A DNA stretch of 64,000 nucleotides from Deinococcus metallilatus (GTDB taxonomy: Bacteria; Deinococcota; Deinococci; Deinococcales; Deinococcaceae): NCBI RefSeq assembly GCF_004758605.1, contig NZ_CP038512.1, positions 336,001-400,000 on the forward strand, written 5' to 3'. The position numbers and the translations under genes are program-made. Shown here piece after piece: positions 1 through 16,474 of this stretch. The notes below the pieces were generated by a model. That model saw nothing but the letters and a program-made list of their open reading frames with translations. It did no database searches and was not told the DNA's origin. Each line of letters starts with the position of its first letter. Within the stretch, counting starts at the first letter, position 1.

Positions 1-1
1 G

Positions 2-580
<579 letters not shown>

Positions 581-591
581 CTCTCGCCTCA

Positions 592-618
592 AGGGGACCC
601 TCCGGGGTCCCTTTTTTT
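592..618 (+). terminator. Rho-independent terminator after slpA
   Basis: GGGACCC at 594-600 pairs perfectly with GGGTCCC at 605-611 around a 4-base loop and is followed by seven T (612-618). It lies 15 bases after the slpA stop and ends just before the ppaC -10 box. Confidence 0.85.
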
Positions 619-644
619 GTTGCCCACGCCTTAGAATCCTGCTC

Positions 645-1589
<945 letters not shown>

Positions 1590-1604
1590 CAGGAAGCAGA
1601 GACT

Positions 1605-1642
1605 AGAGGGCTGGGAGGATTTCCCGGCCCTCTCGCTTTTTT
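1605..1642 (+). terminator. Rho-independent terminator after ppaC
   Basis: AGAGGGCTGGGA (1605-1616) pairs with TCCCGGCCCTCT (1622-1633), a 12-bp stem with one G-T pair and a 5-base loop, followed by CGCTTTTTT. Confidence 0.85.
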
Positions 1643-1747
1643 GCCCCCAGCCCGGGCGCCTAGGGCGGCGTTCCGTTGCGTTGCCGCGTGTCTTGGGCGG
1701 CAACTCCACTTCGCGCCGCCCTCAGCACGTTTGCTCACTCCGTTCGG

Positions 1748-1775
1748 CTCAGAAAGGTTCGGCAACCTTCCTGAG
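1748..1775 (+). promoter_or_regulatory. Hairpin just upstream of the folC -10 box
   Basis: CTCAGAAAGGTT (1748-1759) and AACCTTCCTGAG (1764-1775) form a 12-bp stem with one mismatch and a CGGC tetraloop. It ends 8 bases before the TATGCT box of folC (1784-1789), so it could be an operator. It has no T-run and is therefore not a standard terminator. The function is not known. Confidence 0.35.
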
Positions 1776-1795
1776 CACCGCTCTATGCTGCCGGT

Positions 1796-3040
<1,245 letters not shown>

Positions 3041-3103
3041 TACCACCGGATGGGCCGAATGACGTATTTCGCTGCCCCCCTGCCCGGACGCTAGGCTGCG
3101 CGC

Positions 3104-4597
<1,494 letters not shown>

Positions 4598-4621
4598 GCG
4601 CCGGGGGCCGAGAGTCATGAG

Positions 4622-4661
4622 AAAAAGCAGGGGGCAGAGAGCCAGGAAAGGCCTCTGCCCC
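4622..4661 (-). terminator. Terminator of the 83-residue minus-strand gene
   Basis: GGGGCAGAG (4631-4639) pairs with CTCTGCCCC (4653-4661). Read on the minus strand, the stem is followed by GCTTTTTC (4621-4628), so it ends the minus-strand gene. It may also limit read-through from the carboxypeptidase gene. Confidence 0.6.
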
Positions 4662-4681
4662 TTGCTCCCGGTGCTCGGCCT

Positions 4682-4933
<252 letters not shown>

Positions 4934-5000
4934 GGGTGGCCCTCCTGCGGGCGGGAAGATGAAAAATACGTGGTTGAGGTGAATCTCGCCTTTGATTACG

Positions 5001-5029
5001 ATAGTAGCAGAGTGTCTTGGGAGTAACAA
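5001..5029 (-). promoter_or_regulatory. Promoter of the small gene divergent from ddrO
   Basis: On the minus strand, -35 TTGTTA (5029-5024) and -10 TACTAT (5006-5001) are separated by exactly 17 bases. Confidence 0.6.
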
Positions 5030-5045
5030 GAAGAGGAAGCCTTTA

Positions 5046-5062
5046 TTCTGTATTGACCGTAG
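5046..5062 (+). promoter_or_regulatory. Degenerate RDRM-like DdrO operator
   Basis: TTCTGTATTGACCGTAG has the 5-N7-5 layout of the Deinococcus radiation/desiccation response motif (TTATG-N7-CATAA as I recall it), with 7 of the 10 half-site bases conserved. It overlaps the -35 box of the ddrO promoter, as expected for autorepression. The weak match lowers certainty. Confidence 0.5.
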
Positions 5063-5081
5063 CGGGGAGCGGTGTTACACT
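5053..5081 (+). promoter_or_regulatory. ddrO promoter
   Basis: -35 TTGACC (5053-5058) and -10 TACACT (5076-5081) are spaced by 17 bases, with an extended -10 TG at 5073-5074. It leaves a leader of about 115 bases before the ddrO start. Confidence 0.65.
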
Positions 5082-5203
5082 CCGATCAAGGGTGGCGGAT
5101 TCTGCTGGCAGGCAAACGCCGCCCCAGGCGGCACACACGCTCCGGACGGCCAGCCTGGCGGACGGGAACGGGTGAGGCGACGCCGCAGCCGAGGAGGTGA
5201 AAC

Positions 5204-5593
<390 letters not shown>

Positions 5594-5606
5594 GCGCTTC
5601 TCAATC

Positions 5607-5649
5607 ACGGCGGGCCGGAGACTTGCTGCTCCGGCCCGCCGTCCTGTTT

Positions 5650-5651
<2 letters not shown>
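5607..5651 (+). terminator. Rho-independent terminator after ddrO
   Basis: ACGGCGGGCCGGAG (5607-5620) and CTCCGGCCCGCCGT (5629-5642) form a perfect 14-bp stem, followed by CCTGTTTTT. It overlaps the stop codon of the convergent minus-strand gene. Confidence 0.88.
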
Positions 5652-7227
<1,576 letters not shown>

Positions 7228-7273
7228 ATGTTCTCTCTACGTTGAACGAAGGCCGAAAGTTCCCGGCATCCGC

Positions 7274-7780
7274 CTAGCCTGCACGTTCCGCCGTGGCGTA
7301 GTCACCGCTCTTGCCCCCCGTTTTGGCGAGCAGGCGCACGCCCGTGATCTCGATGGCCTTACTGGCCGCCTTGAGCATGTCGTACACGTTCAGGGCGGCC
7401 ACGGTCACGGCGGTCAGGGCCTCCATCTCCACTCCGGTCGGGGCGGTCGTGCGGACGGTCGCCTCGATCCGTACCCCCGCCTCCTCCAGCGTGACGCGCA
7501 CGTCGGCACCGGTCACGGGAATCGGGTGGCAGAGCAGGATCAGGTCCGCCGTGCGTTTGCTGCCTGCCAGGCCCCCCAACCGCGCGACGGTCAACGGGTC
7601 CCCTTTGGGGTTGGTCCCCGCCTCCAGGGCGGCCCGGGCCTCCGGCGGGAGCCTGACCCATCCCTCGGCGGTCGCGGTGCGCGTGGTGGCGGCCTTCCCG
7701 GTCACGTCCACCATGCGCGGGAGGCCATCCCGGAAGTGCGTCAGCTCGGCGGGGGGCAGGCGGGGTGTCTCCTCCGCCAC
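7274..7780 (-). CDS. moaC: Cyclic pyranopterin monophosphate synthase accessory protein MoaC
   Basis: MoaC acts with MoaA in the first step of molybdenum cofactor synthesis, converting the MoaA product of GTP to cPMP. The 168 residues contain [48 protein letters not shown] and the C-terminal GGKSGDY, so the catalytic Lys, His and Asp positions are present. GTG 7780 is chosen as start because GGAGGACTGAAC gives a good SD and the stop of the preceding DUF177 gene lies only 2 bases upstream. It is therefore probably co-transcribed with that gene. Confidence 0.92.
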   Translation of the reverse strand: MAEETPRLPPAELTHFRDGLPRMVDVTGKAATTRTATAEGWVRLPPEARAALEAGTNPKGDPLTVARLGGLAGSKRTADLILLCHPIPVTGADVRVTLEEAGVRIEATVRTTAPTGVEMEALTAVTVAALNVYDMLKAASKAIEITGVRLLAKTGGKSGDYATAERAG

Positions 7781-7782
7781 GT

Positions 7783-8385
7783 TCAGTCCTCCGGGAGCTT
7801 CAGGTCCCGCAGCGCCGTGAACGGGTTCTGCCGGGCGTGGGCGGACCCTTCGGGGGTGCCCAGCTCGTCGTCGATCTCCTCGACGGGCACCTGCGCGCTG
7901 TGCTCGCACGGCCCCTCGTTCAGGTCGTGGCCGCAGACCTGGCACAGCCCCTTGCAGTCGGGCGCGTGCAGCACGCTCAGGGGGGCAGCCAGCAGCGCGG
8001 TTTCGGCCAGGTAGGCGCTCAGGTCTAGGTCGGGGTCCCCGAAGACCAGCACCTCCTCGCCCGTCTCGGCCTCCTCCAGATAGGGGGCGTCCACGGACGG
8101 CTCGTAGCGCAGCAGGGTGCCCAGCTTCAGGTCCAGCGGCACTTCCACGTCGCGCAGGCAGCGGGCACACTCCAGAATCAGCGTCGGCTCGAAGCGGCCC
8201 TGAAGGTACATCTCCCCGCCGCCGAGGGGATTGACATCCACTTCGTAGGGGGCCGGGCGCGCAAAGCGCAGGGTCTGCTCGCTGCCGCCCTGCTCGTAGG
8301 TGAGGTGATCCAGTTCGCCCTCCGCGTGCGCGTCCGAAGACGACCGCAGCAGCGAACCCAGGTGAATGTGGGGCGTGTCGATCAT
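7783..8385 (-). CDS. DUF177 (YceD-like) protein
   Basis: This 200-residue protein has two cysteine clusters: CARC (central) and CKGLCQVC near the C-terminus, followed by GHDLNEGPC. This is the DUF177/YceD pattern. In many bacteria the gene is next to rpmF and is linked to 23S rRNA processing; rpmF is not adjacent here. TATCAT (8392-8397 on the minus strand) lies 6 bases before ATG 8385, so it is predicted to be leaderless. The GGGAGG between them is too close to the ATG to act as an SD. It leads the moaC unit. Confidence 0.85.
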   Translation of the reverse strand: MIDTPHIHLGSLLRSSSDAHAEGELDHLTYEQGGSEQTLRFARPAPYEVDVNPLGGGEMYLQGRFEPTLILECARCLRDVEVPLDLKLGTLLRYEPSVDAPYLEEAETGEEVLVFGDPDLDLSAYLAETALLAAPLSVLHAPDCKGLCQVCGHDLNEGPCEHSAQVPVEEIDDELGTPEGSAHARQNPFTALRDLKLPED

Positions 8386-8434
8386 CCTCCCATGATAGGC
8401 CCCTGGGCTTCCCGGTACCGGGTCGGGCGCACGG

Positions 8435-8991
8435 TCAGGCGGGATGCGCGGCCAGCCAGGCCAGCACGTCCGCCGCGTTGCGGTCGGGCGGGAACACCAG
8501 GTAAAAGACGTGTTCCACCACGCCTTCCCGCAGCATCAGCGTCACCCTTTGCAGGAGCGTCTGCCCCTCCACCTCGAAGGTCGGGAGCCGAAGGGCTGCC
8601 GCCAGCCGCAGTTCCGCGTCCGACAGCAGCGGGAAGGGGAGGTGGAGCCGCCCAGCCGCCTCCCGCTGATAGGCCGTGTCCTGGGTACTCAGGCCGAAGA
8701 CCCGCGCCCCCGCCGCCTGCAACTCGGCGTGGTGGTCCCGAAAAGCGCACGACTGCGGCGTGCAGCCCCGCGCCCCCGGGATCAGGTCCCAGCCCTCCGG
8801 TAGGGGTCCATCCGGCCTCCCCGTGCGCGGGTAGATGTACAGCACCGTCCTCCCCGGCAACCCTGCGAGGTCCACCCAGTTGCCCGCCGAGGTGGGCAGA
8901 GGCACTGAAGGGACCCTCGCCCCCGGCAGGTGATCGCAGGCGCCGTCGTCCAGCGGGGCGGGGAGGTTCGCGGGGAGAGCGGAGAGGTCCG

Positions 8992-8995
<4 letters not shown>
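8435..8995 (-). CDS. Peroxiredoxin, BCP/PrxQ-like
   Basis: The 186-residue thioredoxin-fold protein has the motif [12 protein letters not shown]. The peroxidatic Cys and a resolving Cys five residues later fit the PrxQ/BCP arrangement (C-X4-C), which reduces hydroperoxides using thioredoxin. The N-terminal 25 residues are not typical of the family. The predicted start is TTG 8995, which overlaps the stop of the upstream nucleotidyltransferase gene by 4 bases (TTGA), suggesting coupling. A later start is possible. The protein is likely cytoplasmic, with no signal peptide. Confidence 0.8.
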
Positions 8996-10050
<1,055 letters not shown>

Positions 10051-10240
10051 TGCGAGCATTCTAGGAACATTTGGGCCTCTCATAAAGCTGAAGTCGCCTT
10101 TACGCAGCGTGCCCCATTCTGCTCACCGGCCGCTTTCCCTGTCAGGGTGCCCTGGAGTGAGGACATTTCGCCAGAGGAAGTGGGCCCGACAGGGTAAACT
10201 GAAGCAGAGGGAAACTTTCCCAATGACCACTGGAGTTCTC

Positions 10241-10336
10241 ATGAGTCAACAATTGTTCCTTTGGGCCTGGACCCTGGCCCATCCGGCCAGAAGCCTCTCC
10301 AGGCTGACCGCCGTGTGGGCCGGAGACGAGGCGTGA
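10241..10336 (+). CDS. Possible 31-residue leader ORF coupled to manC
   Basis: A short ORF starts with an SD (GGAG, 5 bases before ATG 10241) and ends in a GTGA overlap with the manC start at 10333. An in-frame ATG at 10223 would extend it by 6 residues. The peptide contains a short hydrophobic stretch rich in Trp and Leu. It may be a translated leader controlling entry into the polysaccharide operon, or simply a coupling device. No homologue is recognised. Confidence 0.35.
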   Translation: MSQQLFLWAWTLAHPARSLSRLTAVWAGDEA

Positions 10337-11418
10337 CCGCGCTTCCTTTTCTCCCCGTGATTCTCGCGGGAGGCAGCGGCGAACGCTTCTGGCCGCTGTC
10401 CCGCAAGCATCGCCCCAAACAGTTCCTGACGCTGGACGAAACCGGCCGCAGCCTGCTCCAGGCGACCAGCGACCGCCTGAGCGTTCTCAGCGGCAGCGCC
10501 GAACAGGTGATGGTGGTGACCGGTGGTGAGTACCGCACGCAGGTGCTGGAGCAACTGCCGGAGATGCCGGTCGAGAACCTGATCGTCGAGCCGGTCGCCC
10601 GCGACACCGCCCCCGCCGTCCTGTACGCGGCGCTGCGGGTGGCGCAGGAAGCTCCGGACGCCGTCATGGGCGTCTTCCCGGCCGATCACCGCATCACCGA
10701 CCCGGGGGCGTTCGGCCAGGTGGTGCGCCGGGCCATCTCGGTTGCCCACACGACCGGCCAGCTCGTCACGCTGGGGATCACGCCCACCTTCGCCGCCACC
10801 GGCTACGGGTACATCCAGCGGGGCGAACTGCTGCTGGATGGGGAGCTGCCCGCCTACCGCGTGGACCGCTTTACCGAGAAGCCCGACGCCCAGACGGCGC
10901 GGACGCTGGTGGCCGACGGCCGCTACACCTGGAACAGCGGGATGTTCATCTGGCGGGTGGAGGCGATCCTCGCGGCCTTCCGGCAGCACCAGCCGGAGAT
11001 GTACGCCCAGCTCTCGGAGGCGTTCAGGCAGGGCCGCCGCGCGCAGGGCATCCGGACGACCTTTCCCGAGCTTCGGAAGATCAGCATCGACTACGCCATT
11101 CTGGAAAAATCCGATCAGGTGGTGGTGATCCCGGCAGAATTCGGCTGGGACGACCTGGGCGACTGGAATGCCCTGGAGCGGCTGCTCAAGACCGAGGGGC
11201 AGAACGTCACGGTGGGGCGGCACGTGGGTCTGGACACGGGGGGAGCCATCCTGTATACCACCCGGGGAGATGACCTGATCGCCACCATCGGTCTTGAAGA
11301 CGTGGTGATCGTCCGTACCGACGAGGTGACCCTGGTCGTGCGCAAGGACCGCACCCAGGACATCAAAAAAGTCGTCCAGCAACTCAAGGCCCACCCAGAA
11401 TTGGAGCGCTTCGCGTGA
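10333..11418 (+). CDS. manC: Mannose-1-phosphate guanylyltransferase
   Basis: This 361-residue enzyme makes GDP-mannose from GTP and mannose 1-phosphate for the polysaccharide locus. The signature [19 protein letters not shown] is at the N-terminus. [24 protein letters not shown] and the RTDEVTLVV segment follow. It lacks the C-terminal isomerase domain of fused ManC/AlgA proteins, so it is the short form. GTG 10333 overlaps the stop of the leader ORF (GTGA). Its own stop overlaps the GTG of the Wzc-like gene, so it is tightly coupled at both ends. Confidence 0.92.
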   Translation: MTALPFLPVILAGGSGERFWPLSRKHRPKQFLTLDETGRSLLQATSDRLSVLSGSAEQVMVVTGGEYRTQVLEQLPEMPVENLIVEPVARDTAPAVLYAALRVAQEAPDAVMGVFPADHRITDPGAFGQVVRRAISVAHTTGQLVTLGITPTFAATGYGYIQRGELLLDGELPAYRVDRFTEKPDAQTARTLVADGRYTWNSGMFIWRVEAILAAFRQHQPEMYAQLSEAFRQGRRAQGIRTTFPELRKISIDYAILEKSDQVVVIPAEFGWDDLGDWNALERLLKTEGQNVTVGRHVGLDTGGAILYTTRGDDLIATIGLEDVVIVRTDEVTLVVRKDRTQDIKKVVQQLKAHPELERFA

Positions 11419-13085
11419 CCCTATACCCTCAGCAGGAACCCGGCCCGGCCGGTCGTCAATCTCAGGGTGCCGAGACCGAGATCGATCTGAACACCCTCTG
11501 GCGGGGGGTACGGCGGCACCTGGCCTGGATTCTCCTGACCGCGGCAGTGCTGGCCCTGGGCGCTTATCTGTGGTCACGGACCCAGCCGCCCGTGTACGAG
11601 GCGTCCTCCAGCCTGATCGCGGCCAACGGTCAGGGGCAGGATGGTCCCTTCGGCAACGCGCTGGTCAAGGCCCCCCCCCTCCCGGAAGGCGCGGTAGCCC
11701 AGGCGATGCAAAGCACCCTGGTGATCGTGCCCCTTATCCAGGCTCTTCAGGGGGATGAGACGATTCCTCAGGCCGAACGTACCCGGCTGGCCCAGGCGCT
11801 GAGCCGTGAACTGCGCGAGCAGCGCCTGCGGACCATTACCCTGACCTCGCAGCTTGACCTGAGTGGAAACGGCATCTATACCCTGCGTGCCCGTGCCCGC
11901 AGCGCGCAGGCGGCGCAGCGTCTGGCGAATCTGGCCAGTGCAGCCCTGCTGAACTGGGACCGCAGCCGCGCCCTGGAGAACATCCGGCGTGCCCAGGCAG
12001 GCTTTCAGGCCCAGCTCGCGCAGATCGACCAGCAGTTGCGGCAGGGGAATCTGCCCGCCGTGGAGCGCCAGACGCTGATCGCCCGCCGAGCCACCGTTCA
12101 GGAAAATCTCGCCCAGGTGGGCATTCTGGAGAATTCGGCCACCGGTGTCCTGAGTCTCCTCTCCAACGCCGTTGAACCGTCGCGCCCAGTCGCGCCCAAA
12201 CCGCTGCGCAATGCCGTTCTGGCTGCGTTGCTGGGCCTGCTGCTGGCCACCGGGGTGGTGGCGCTGCTGACCATTCTCGACCGCACTGTCCGCAGCGAAG
12301 ACGATCTCCTGGCGCTCAATGCCCCCACCCTGGCGGTAATTCCACGGTTGCGCCAGCGCGACATTGTCTTCTCGGGCATCGTGCGGGCCGCCCGCCAGGC
12401 CGGGCTGTACGAAGCCATCGGCTTTCTGCGCGTCAACCTGATGACAGCCTTCGGGAACAAGCCCCATCCAGTCGTGATGATCACCAGCACCGCTCCGGGT
12501 GAGGGCAAGAGCAGCCTGACCGCGACCCTGGCGGACGGCTTTGCCTCCAGTGGCCAGCGGGTGCTGATCATCGACGCGGACCTGCGGCGCGGCACCCAGG
12601 CCGCCGTCTGGAAGAAGTACGACGAGGGCGGCCAGTGGCATCAGTTGACCGGACAGGGTGGAGCCAGGACCACCCGCGAGGCTCTGGCCAACCCACAGAA
12701 CGTGCAGGTGCTCCAGGTCGAAGACAATGTGGACATGCTCCCCGCTGGACCTGGGGTGCAGGACAGCCTCGCTATCTTCAACCAGGCCGACATCGAGACC
12801 GCCTTGCGGTTGTGGCGGCAGAACTACGACATCGTGCTGATGGATAGTGCGCCCCTGCTCGCCCTGGCCGACGGCCTGGTCCTGGGCGGCCACGCCGACG
12901 CGGTCCTGATGGTTACCGAGTACGGCCGGACCAATGTGCAGTCCGTACGGAGTGCTTTGCGCCGCGCCGAGCGTGCGGGCCTGAACTTGATCGGCTTTGT
13001 GATCAACAAGTCCGACGTGCGTGAGGGCAGCAGCTACGGGTACTCGTATTCCTATGCCCCCAGAGCTGGAGGCGTGAAGGTATGA
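11415..13085 (+). CDS. Polysaccharide chain-length regulator fused to BY-type tyrosine kinase (Wzc-like)
   Basis: This 556-residue inner-membrane protein has an N-terminal Wzz domain between two membrane segments (about 36-53 and 266-288) with a coiled coil near 185-240. A cytoplasmic bacterial tyrosine kinase domain follows: Walker [11 protein letters not shown] (358-367), Walker A' LIIDADLR (384-391) and Walker B IVLMDSAP (473-480). The tail has Tyr at 541, 543, 545 and 547, a typical autophosphorylation cluster. It should control export and chain length of the capsule or exopolysaccharide. It begins with GTG in a 4-base overlap with manC. Confidence 0.92.
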   Translation: MTLYPQQEPGPAGRQSQGAETEIDLNTLWRGVRRHLAWILLTAAVLALGAYLWSRTQPPVYEASSSLIAANGQGQDGPFGNALVKAPPLPEGAVAQAMQSTLVIVPLIQALQGDETIPQAERTRLAQALSRELREQRLRTITLTSQLDLSGNGIYTLRARARSAQAAQRLANLASAALLNWDRSRALENIRRAQAGFQAQLAQIDQQLRQGNLPAVERQTLIARRATVQENLAQVGILENSATGVLSLLSNAVEPSRPVAPKPLRNAVLAALLGLLLATGVVALLTILDRTVRSEDDLLALNAPTLAVIPRLRQRDIVFSGIVRAARQAGLYEAIGFLRVNLMTAFGNKPHPVVMITSTAPGEGKSSLTATLADGFASSGQRVLIIDADLRRGTQAAVWKKYDEGGQWHQLTGQGGARTTREALANPQNVQVLQVEDNVDMLPAGPGVQDSLAIFNQADIETALRLWRQNYDIVLMDSAPLLALADGLVLGGHADAVLMVTEYGRTNVQSVRSALRRAERAGLNLIGFVINKSDVREGSSYGYSYSYAPRAGGVKV

Positions 13086-13170
13086 AGGCGCTGCTGGCTC
13101 CGAGCTGTGCCTCAGGCGGCGCGTCCTGCCCCGCCGCCCTCCCTGTTGTAGAGCCTGCCAAGCTTTCAAG

Positions 13171-14430
13171 GTGAAGTCCTTGCTCCTTCGCAACCTCGTC
13201 TCGCTGTATGGGATTCAGCTCGCCACGCTGATCCTGCCGCTGCTGACCCTGCCTTACCTGACGCGGGTGCTGGGACCAGCGGCCTGGGGTCAGCTCGCCG
13301 CTGTGCAGGCTCTGGCGATCACCCTTTCCCTGGTGGTCGAGTTCGGCTTTGGGTACTCGGCGACGCGGGCGGTGGCGCAGCAGCGCGGGAACACGTCGGC
13401 CCTGGCCCGGATCGCCGCTGGCGTGCTGGGTGCCAAGCTGTTCCTGCTGCTGAGCCTGCTCCTGGTGGCGACGATCATCTATGCGCTGGCCCCGGCCTTC
13501 CGTCAAAGTCCGGCCCTTTACTGCTGGGGCATCGTCTTTGCCGCTGTTCAGGGCTTTGCTCCCCTGTGGTACTTCCAGGGACAGGAGCGGTTGCAGCAGG
13601 CCGCCGCGCTGGATATCGCGGGCCGTGTGGTCGCGACCGCCGGGATTTTTCTGCTCGTCCGGGTGCCCGAGCAGGCCTGGCGTGTCCTGGCCCTCTATGC
13701 CGTGATGATCGGGCTGGCGCAGGTGATCAATACCTTTCGCATGTACCGCGAACTCCCCTTTGTTCTCCCGGCCTGGACGACCACCGTCGAGAGCCTGAGG
13801 GCCGGGTTCAGCATGTTCCTGTTTCGCGGGGCGACCAGCCTGTACCTCTCGGCCAATTCCGCCCTGTTGCGGCTGTACCTGCCGGGCGCGCAGGTGGGGT
13901 ACTACGCCAATGCCGAGCGCCTCGCCGCGGCGGGCAAGAGTATGGTGCAACCCATCACCCAGGCACTCTTTCCCCGCGTCTCGCACTTGGTCCAGCACGA
14001 CGGCGAGGCTGCCCGGAGCCTGCTGCGCCGCAGCCTGTTGCTGATGCTGGCCGTGTCCTGCGCCGCCGCGCTCGGCCTGTTCATGGCTGCGCCGTGGTTC
14101 GTTCCGTTGTTCTTCGGGGCGGCCTATCAGCCCTCGGTGCCGCTCCTGCAAGCCCTGATCGTGACCCTGCCCATCGTCGCCGCCAGCAACGTCCTGGGCC
14201 TTCAGTGGATGCTGCCCAACGGCCAGGACCGCGCCTTTAACGCGATTGTGGTGGCCGCTGGTCTTCTGAACATTGTCCTGGTGATGCTCCTCGTCCCGCG
14301 CTATGGTTCACAGGGCATGGCCTGGAGTGTTATCACGACAGAGAGCGTCATCACCCTGAGTATGGCCCTTTACATCCTCCGGCAACCCGACCACCCCTTT
14401 CGCAAACAGCAGCTACCTCAGGCGCTTTGA
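13171..14430 (+). CDS. Polysaccharide flippase (Wzx-like, MOP superfamily)
   Basis: This 419-residue polytopic protein (about 12 hydrophobic helices) is of the lipid-linked oligosaccharide flippase type. The N-terminus SLYGIQLATLILPLLTLPY and the PYLTRVLGPAAWGQLAAVQ segment match Wzx/RfbX proteins. It should move undecaprenyl-linked repeat units across the membrane. The start is GTG 13171 with no clear SD, about 85 bases after the kinase gene, so the true start is less certain than the frame. It has host-like high GC and marks the left edge of the AT-rich block. Confidence 0.87.
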   Translation: MKSLLLRNLVSLYGIQLATLILPLLTLPYLTRVLGPAAWGQLAAVQALAITLSLVVEFGFGYSATRAVAQQRGNTSALARIAAGVLGAKLFLLLSLLLVATIIYALAPAFRQSPALYCWGIVFAAVQGFAPLWYFQGQERLQQAAALDIAGRVVATAGIFLLVRVPEQAWRVLALYAVMIGLAQVINTFRMYRELPFVLPAWTTTVESLRAGFSMFLFRGATSLYLSANSALLRLYLPGAQVGYYANAERLAAAGKSMVQPITQALFPRVSHLVQHDGEAARSLLRRSLLLMLAVSCAAALGLFMAAPWFVPLFFGAAYQPSVPLLQALIVTLPIVAASNVLGLQWMLPNGQDRAFNAIVVAAGLLNIVLVMLLVPRYGSQGMAWSVITTESVITLSMALYILRQPDHPFRKQQLPQAL

Positions 14431-14513
14431 CAGACCGCGCTTGGCTGTCTTGGCCTGCCTTCTGAAGCATCGATATTGGGCCTGAGCTTAGATTCTTGAA
14501 CAGAGGGTAAAAT

Positions 14514-15431
14514 ATGAGTTTTGGACAGACTTCGAGCGTGTGTGCAGTAGTGGTAACCTACAACAGGCCGGAAAAGCTGGCGAAGACACTCCAGCTTCTG
14601 CTGGGCCAGACCTACAGTCTGCAAAAGATCATAGTCATCGACAATGCCTCTGATGAGAGGACAAAAGATCTGCTGAGCCATTTCAAGTCTCGCTCAGAGA
14701 TTGTGGAAGTCCATTACCTTCTAGAGAATAGAGGCGGTTCCGGCGGTTTCCATGAAGGAATGCGGCTTGCTATGGAGTCAGGAGAAGATTGGGTCTGGAT
14801 CATGGATGATGATGCTTACCCTACACCTGACTGCCTGTATAAACTAGTCATGGCGTCCGCGGACGCTCCCGTCAGGGTGGCCGTTCAGGTCGATCAACTC
14901 GGGCAGAAATATGGCATTTATCGGTGGGACAATGCAGTAAAGGCGCTCCCAGTTGACGATAATCAGCTTTATCAGCCCATAGACCTCTTTGCGTTCGTTG
15001 GCCCTTGCTTCCGACGTGAAGTGGTCGTGGCGGTCGGCCTGCCCCGCGCCGACTTCTTTATCTGCGCTGATGACTGGGAATACTCTCTACGGATAAAGGG
15101 TAAGGGGTTTTCTGCCGTTGCTGTTACAAATGCGATTATTCATCATAACTACGGCGAAACGTCCAGAGTCGTTGAACGTTTCTCTCGCAAGAGCGTGCGA
15201 GATGGGCAGCCAGCTTGGAAGCAGTATTACGCGGCACGTAATGAAATAGAGATCCTCCGATCTTCGAATAGCGACTCACTTGTAAAGGCTAAATATGCAA
15301 GAAACTTACTAGTGAAATGGCTCCGTATAACGATTGGGGAAATAGTTTTTGAAGCTAACTTATCGAAAATAAAATATAGAATGAAGGGGATCTTTGACGG
15401 ACTGATTGGAAAGATGGGTAAAATAAAGTGA
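14514..15431 (+). CDS. Family 2 glycosyltransferase
   Basis: This 305-residue GT-A enzyme has VVVTYNRPEKL (residues 12-22), IDNAS (42-46), NRGGSGGFHEG (72-82) and the metal-binding WIMDDDAYP (95-103, Asp98-100). This pattern is close to rhamnosyl/galactofuranosyltransferases. It transfers an unidentified sugar onto the lipid-linked repeat. SD AGGG lies a few bases before ATG 14514. GC content drops sharply along the gene, which is the start of the AT-rich block. The end overlaps the next gene by 4 bases (GTGA). Confidence 0.9.
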   Translation: MSFGQTSSVCAVVVTYNRPEKLAKTLQLLLGQTYSLQKIIVIDNASDERTKDLLSHFKSRSEIVEVHYLLENRGGSGGFHEGMRLAMESGEDWVWIMDDDAYPTPDCLYKLVMASADAPVRVAVQVDQLGQKYGIYRWDNAVKALPVDDNQLYQPIDLFAFVGPCFRREVVVAVGLPRADFFICADDWEYSLRIKGKGFSAVAVTNAIIHHNYGETSRVVERFSRKSVRDGQPAWKQYYAARNEIEILRSSNSDSLVKAKYARNLLVKWLRITIGEIVFEANLSKIKYRMKGIFDGLIGKMGKIK

Positions 15432-16474
15432 CAGAGCGCAAAACTGTGTATCATGTTTTGGGAGAACTAACTGGTGGAGGCATTGAGAGGTGGCTCCAAA
15501 ATGTTGCGGAATATCCTAGTGCAAAGTATGAGCATCATTTTATTCTACTAAAGAAAACAGTTGGCGACATTGAAGTTGATCTCATTGAGAAGGGACATAA
15601 AGTTTTCCATGTAGATTCAAAAAACCCCTTAAAGTTTGGGATTTTTATAAATAGATTAAGAAGAATAGAGAAAATAGATATATTGCATTCTCATCTGCAT
15701 TTCTATTCTGGCTTAGTTGTTATGCTGGCCGCTTTGATTGGAATTAAAAAACGTATATCACACAGCCATCTTACCGACGACGGCTCTAATGCATTCTACA
15801 AGTTTGTGATGAGACTCCTGATTTGGGCATTCTCTAGTAGGGGCGTAGCTGTGAGTAGGGAGGCATATAGTGAATTATTTTTCAAAAGTTCTAAGAACGT
15901 GGTCATACATTGTGGTTTGCGGTTAGATACGATAGAGAAGGCTAGAGTTAGACGAGATGATTCTATCGTCATAGGAACTGTGGCGAGATTAGAGAGGATA
16001 AAAAATCAGACAGTTTTGATAGATATACTGGAAGAATTGCAGCGTAGGGGATGCGTAAACTCCAGTCTAATAGTTGTTGGTGACGGCTCACGTATGAGCT
16101 ATCTTAGAGAGTATGCAGATGCAAAAGGGCTATTACCCTACGTGGAGTTTTCTGGGTGGCAGGGCAATGTCAACGCTTTTCTTGATCAGATGGACTGTTT
16201 TATTTTGCCCTCTTTGGCGGAAGGATTGCCCTTGTCGGCAGTGGAGGCACAGGCAAGAGGCCTGCCAATAATTATCTCACAGAATATTACAAGGGAAGTA
16301 ATTATTGACCCTGCCGCTGGAGTAGATATTCGGCTAGACGCAGGCATTGAAGCATGGGCTGATGGGGTGCTGAATGTTATTGATAGAAAAGTAGATATCG
16401 GATTGGTTGCGGCAAGCGATTTTAATATAGATATAAATATAAAAGAGCTGGAGCGACTCTATGATGGTCTCTAG
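15428..16474 (+). CDS. Family 4 (GT-B) glycosyltransferase
   Basis: This 348-residue GT-B enzyme has the N-terminal GELTGGGIERWLQN acceptor-side motif and the C-terminal nucleotide-sugar motif EGLPLSAVEAQARGLP (the usual E-X7-E). GTVARLERIKNQ opens the C-terminal domain. The donor and acceptor cannot be predicted. It is strongly AT-rich with many AT-ending codons, unlike the host. It starts with GTG in a 4-base overlap and its 3' end overlaps the polymerase gene by 14 bases. Confidence 0.9.
   Translation: MTERKTVYHVLGELTGGGIERWLQNVAEYPSAKYEHHFILLKKTVGDIEVDLIEKGHKVFHVDSKNPLKFGIFINRLRRIEKIDILHSHLHFYSGLVVMLAALIGIKKRISHSHLTDDGSNAFYKFVMRLLIWAFSSRGVAVSREAYSELFFKSSKNVVIHCGLRLDTIEKARVRRDDSIVIGTVARLERIKNQTVLIDILEELQRRGCVNSSLIVVGDGSRMSYLREYADAKGLLPYVEFSGWQGNVNAFLDQMDCFILPSLAEGLPLSAVEAQARGLPIIISQNITREVIIDPAAGVDIRLDAGIEAWADGVLNVIDRKVDIGLVAASDFNIDINIKELERLYDGL

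Noticed and set aside
3041..3075. Third copy of the CATATCAG-ending repeat after folC
   Set aside because: Only TGATA and scattered bases match; the similarity is too short to claim.
5029..5029. ATG at 5029 as start of the small gene divergent from ddrO
   Set aside because: It would begin at the -35 box and give a hydrophobic N-terminus unlike the rest; ATG 4933 has a strong SD.
7274..7780. Degenerate or inactive MoaC because of ILLCHP instead of IPLCHP
   Set aside because: The catalytic Lys, His, Asp and Lys positions are all present; the substitution is conservative.
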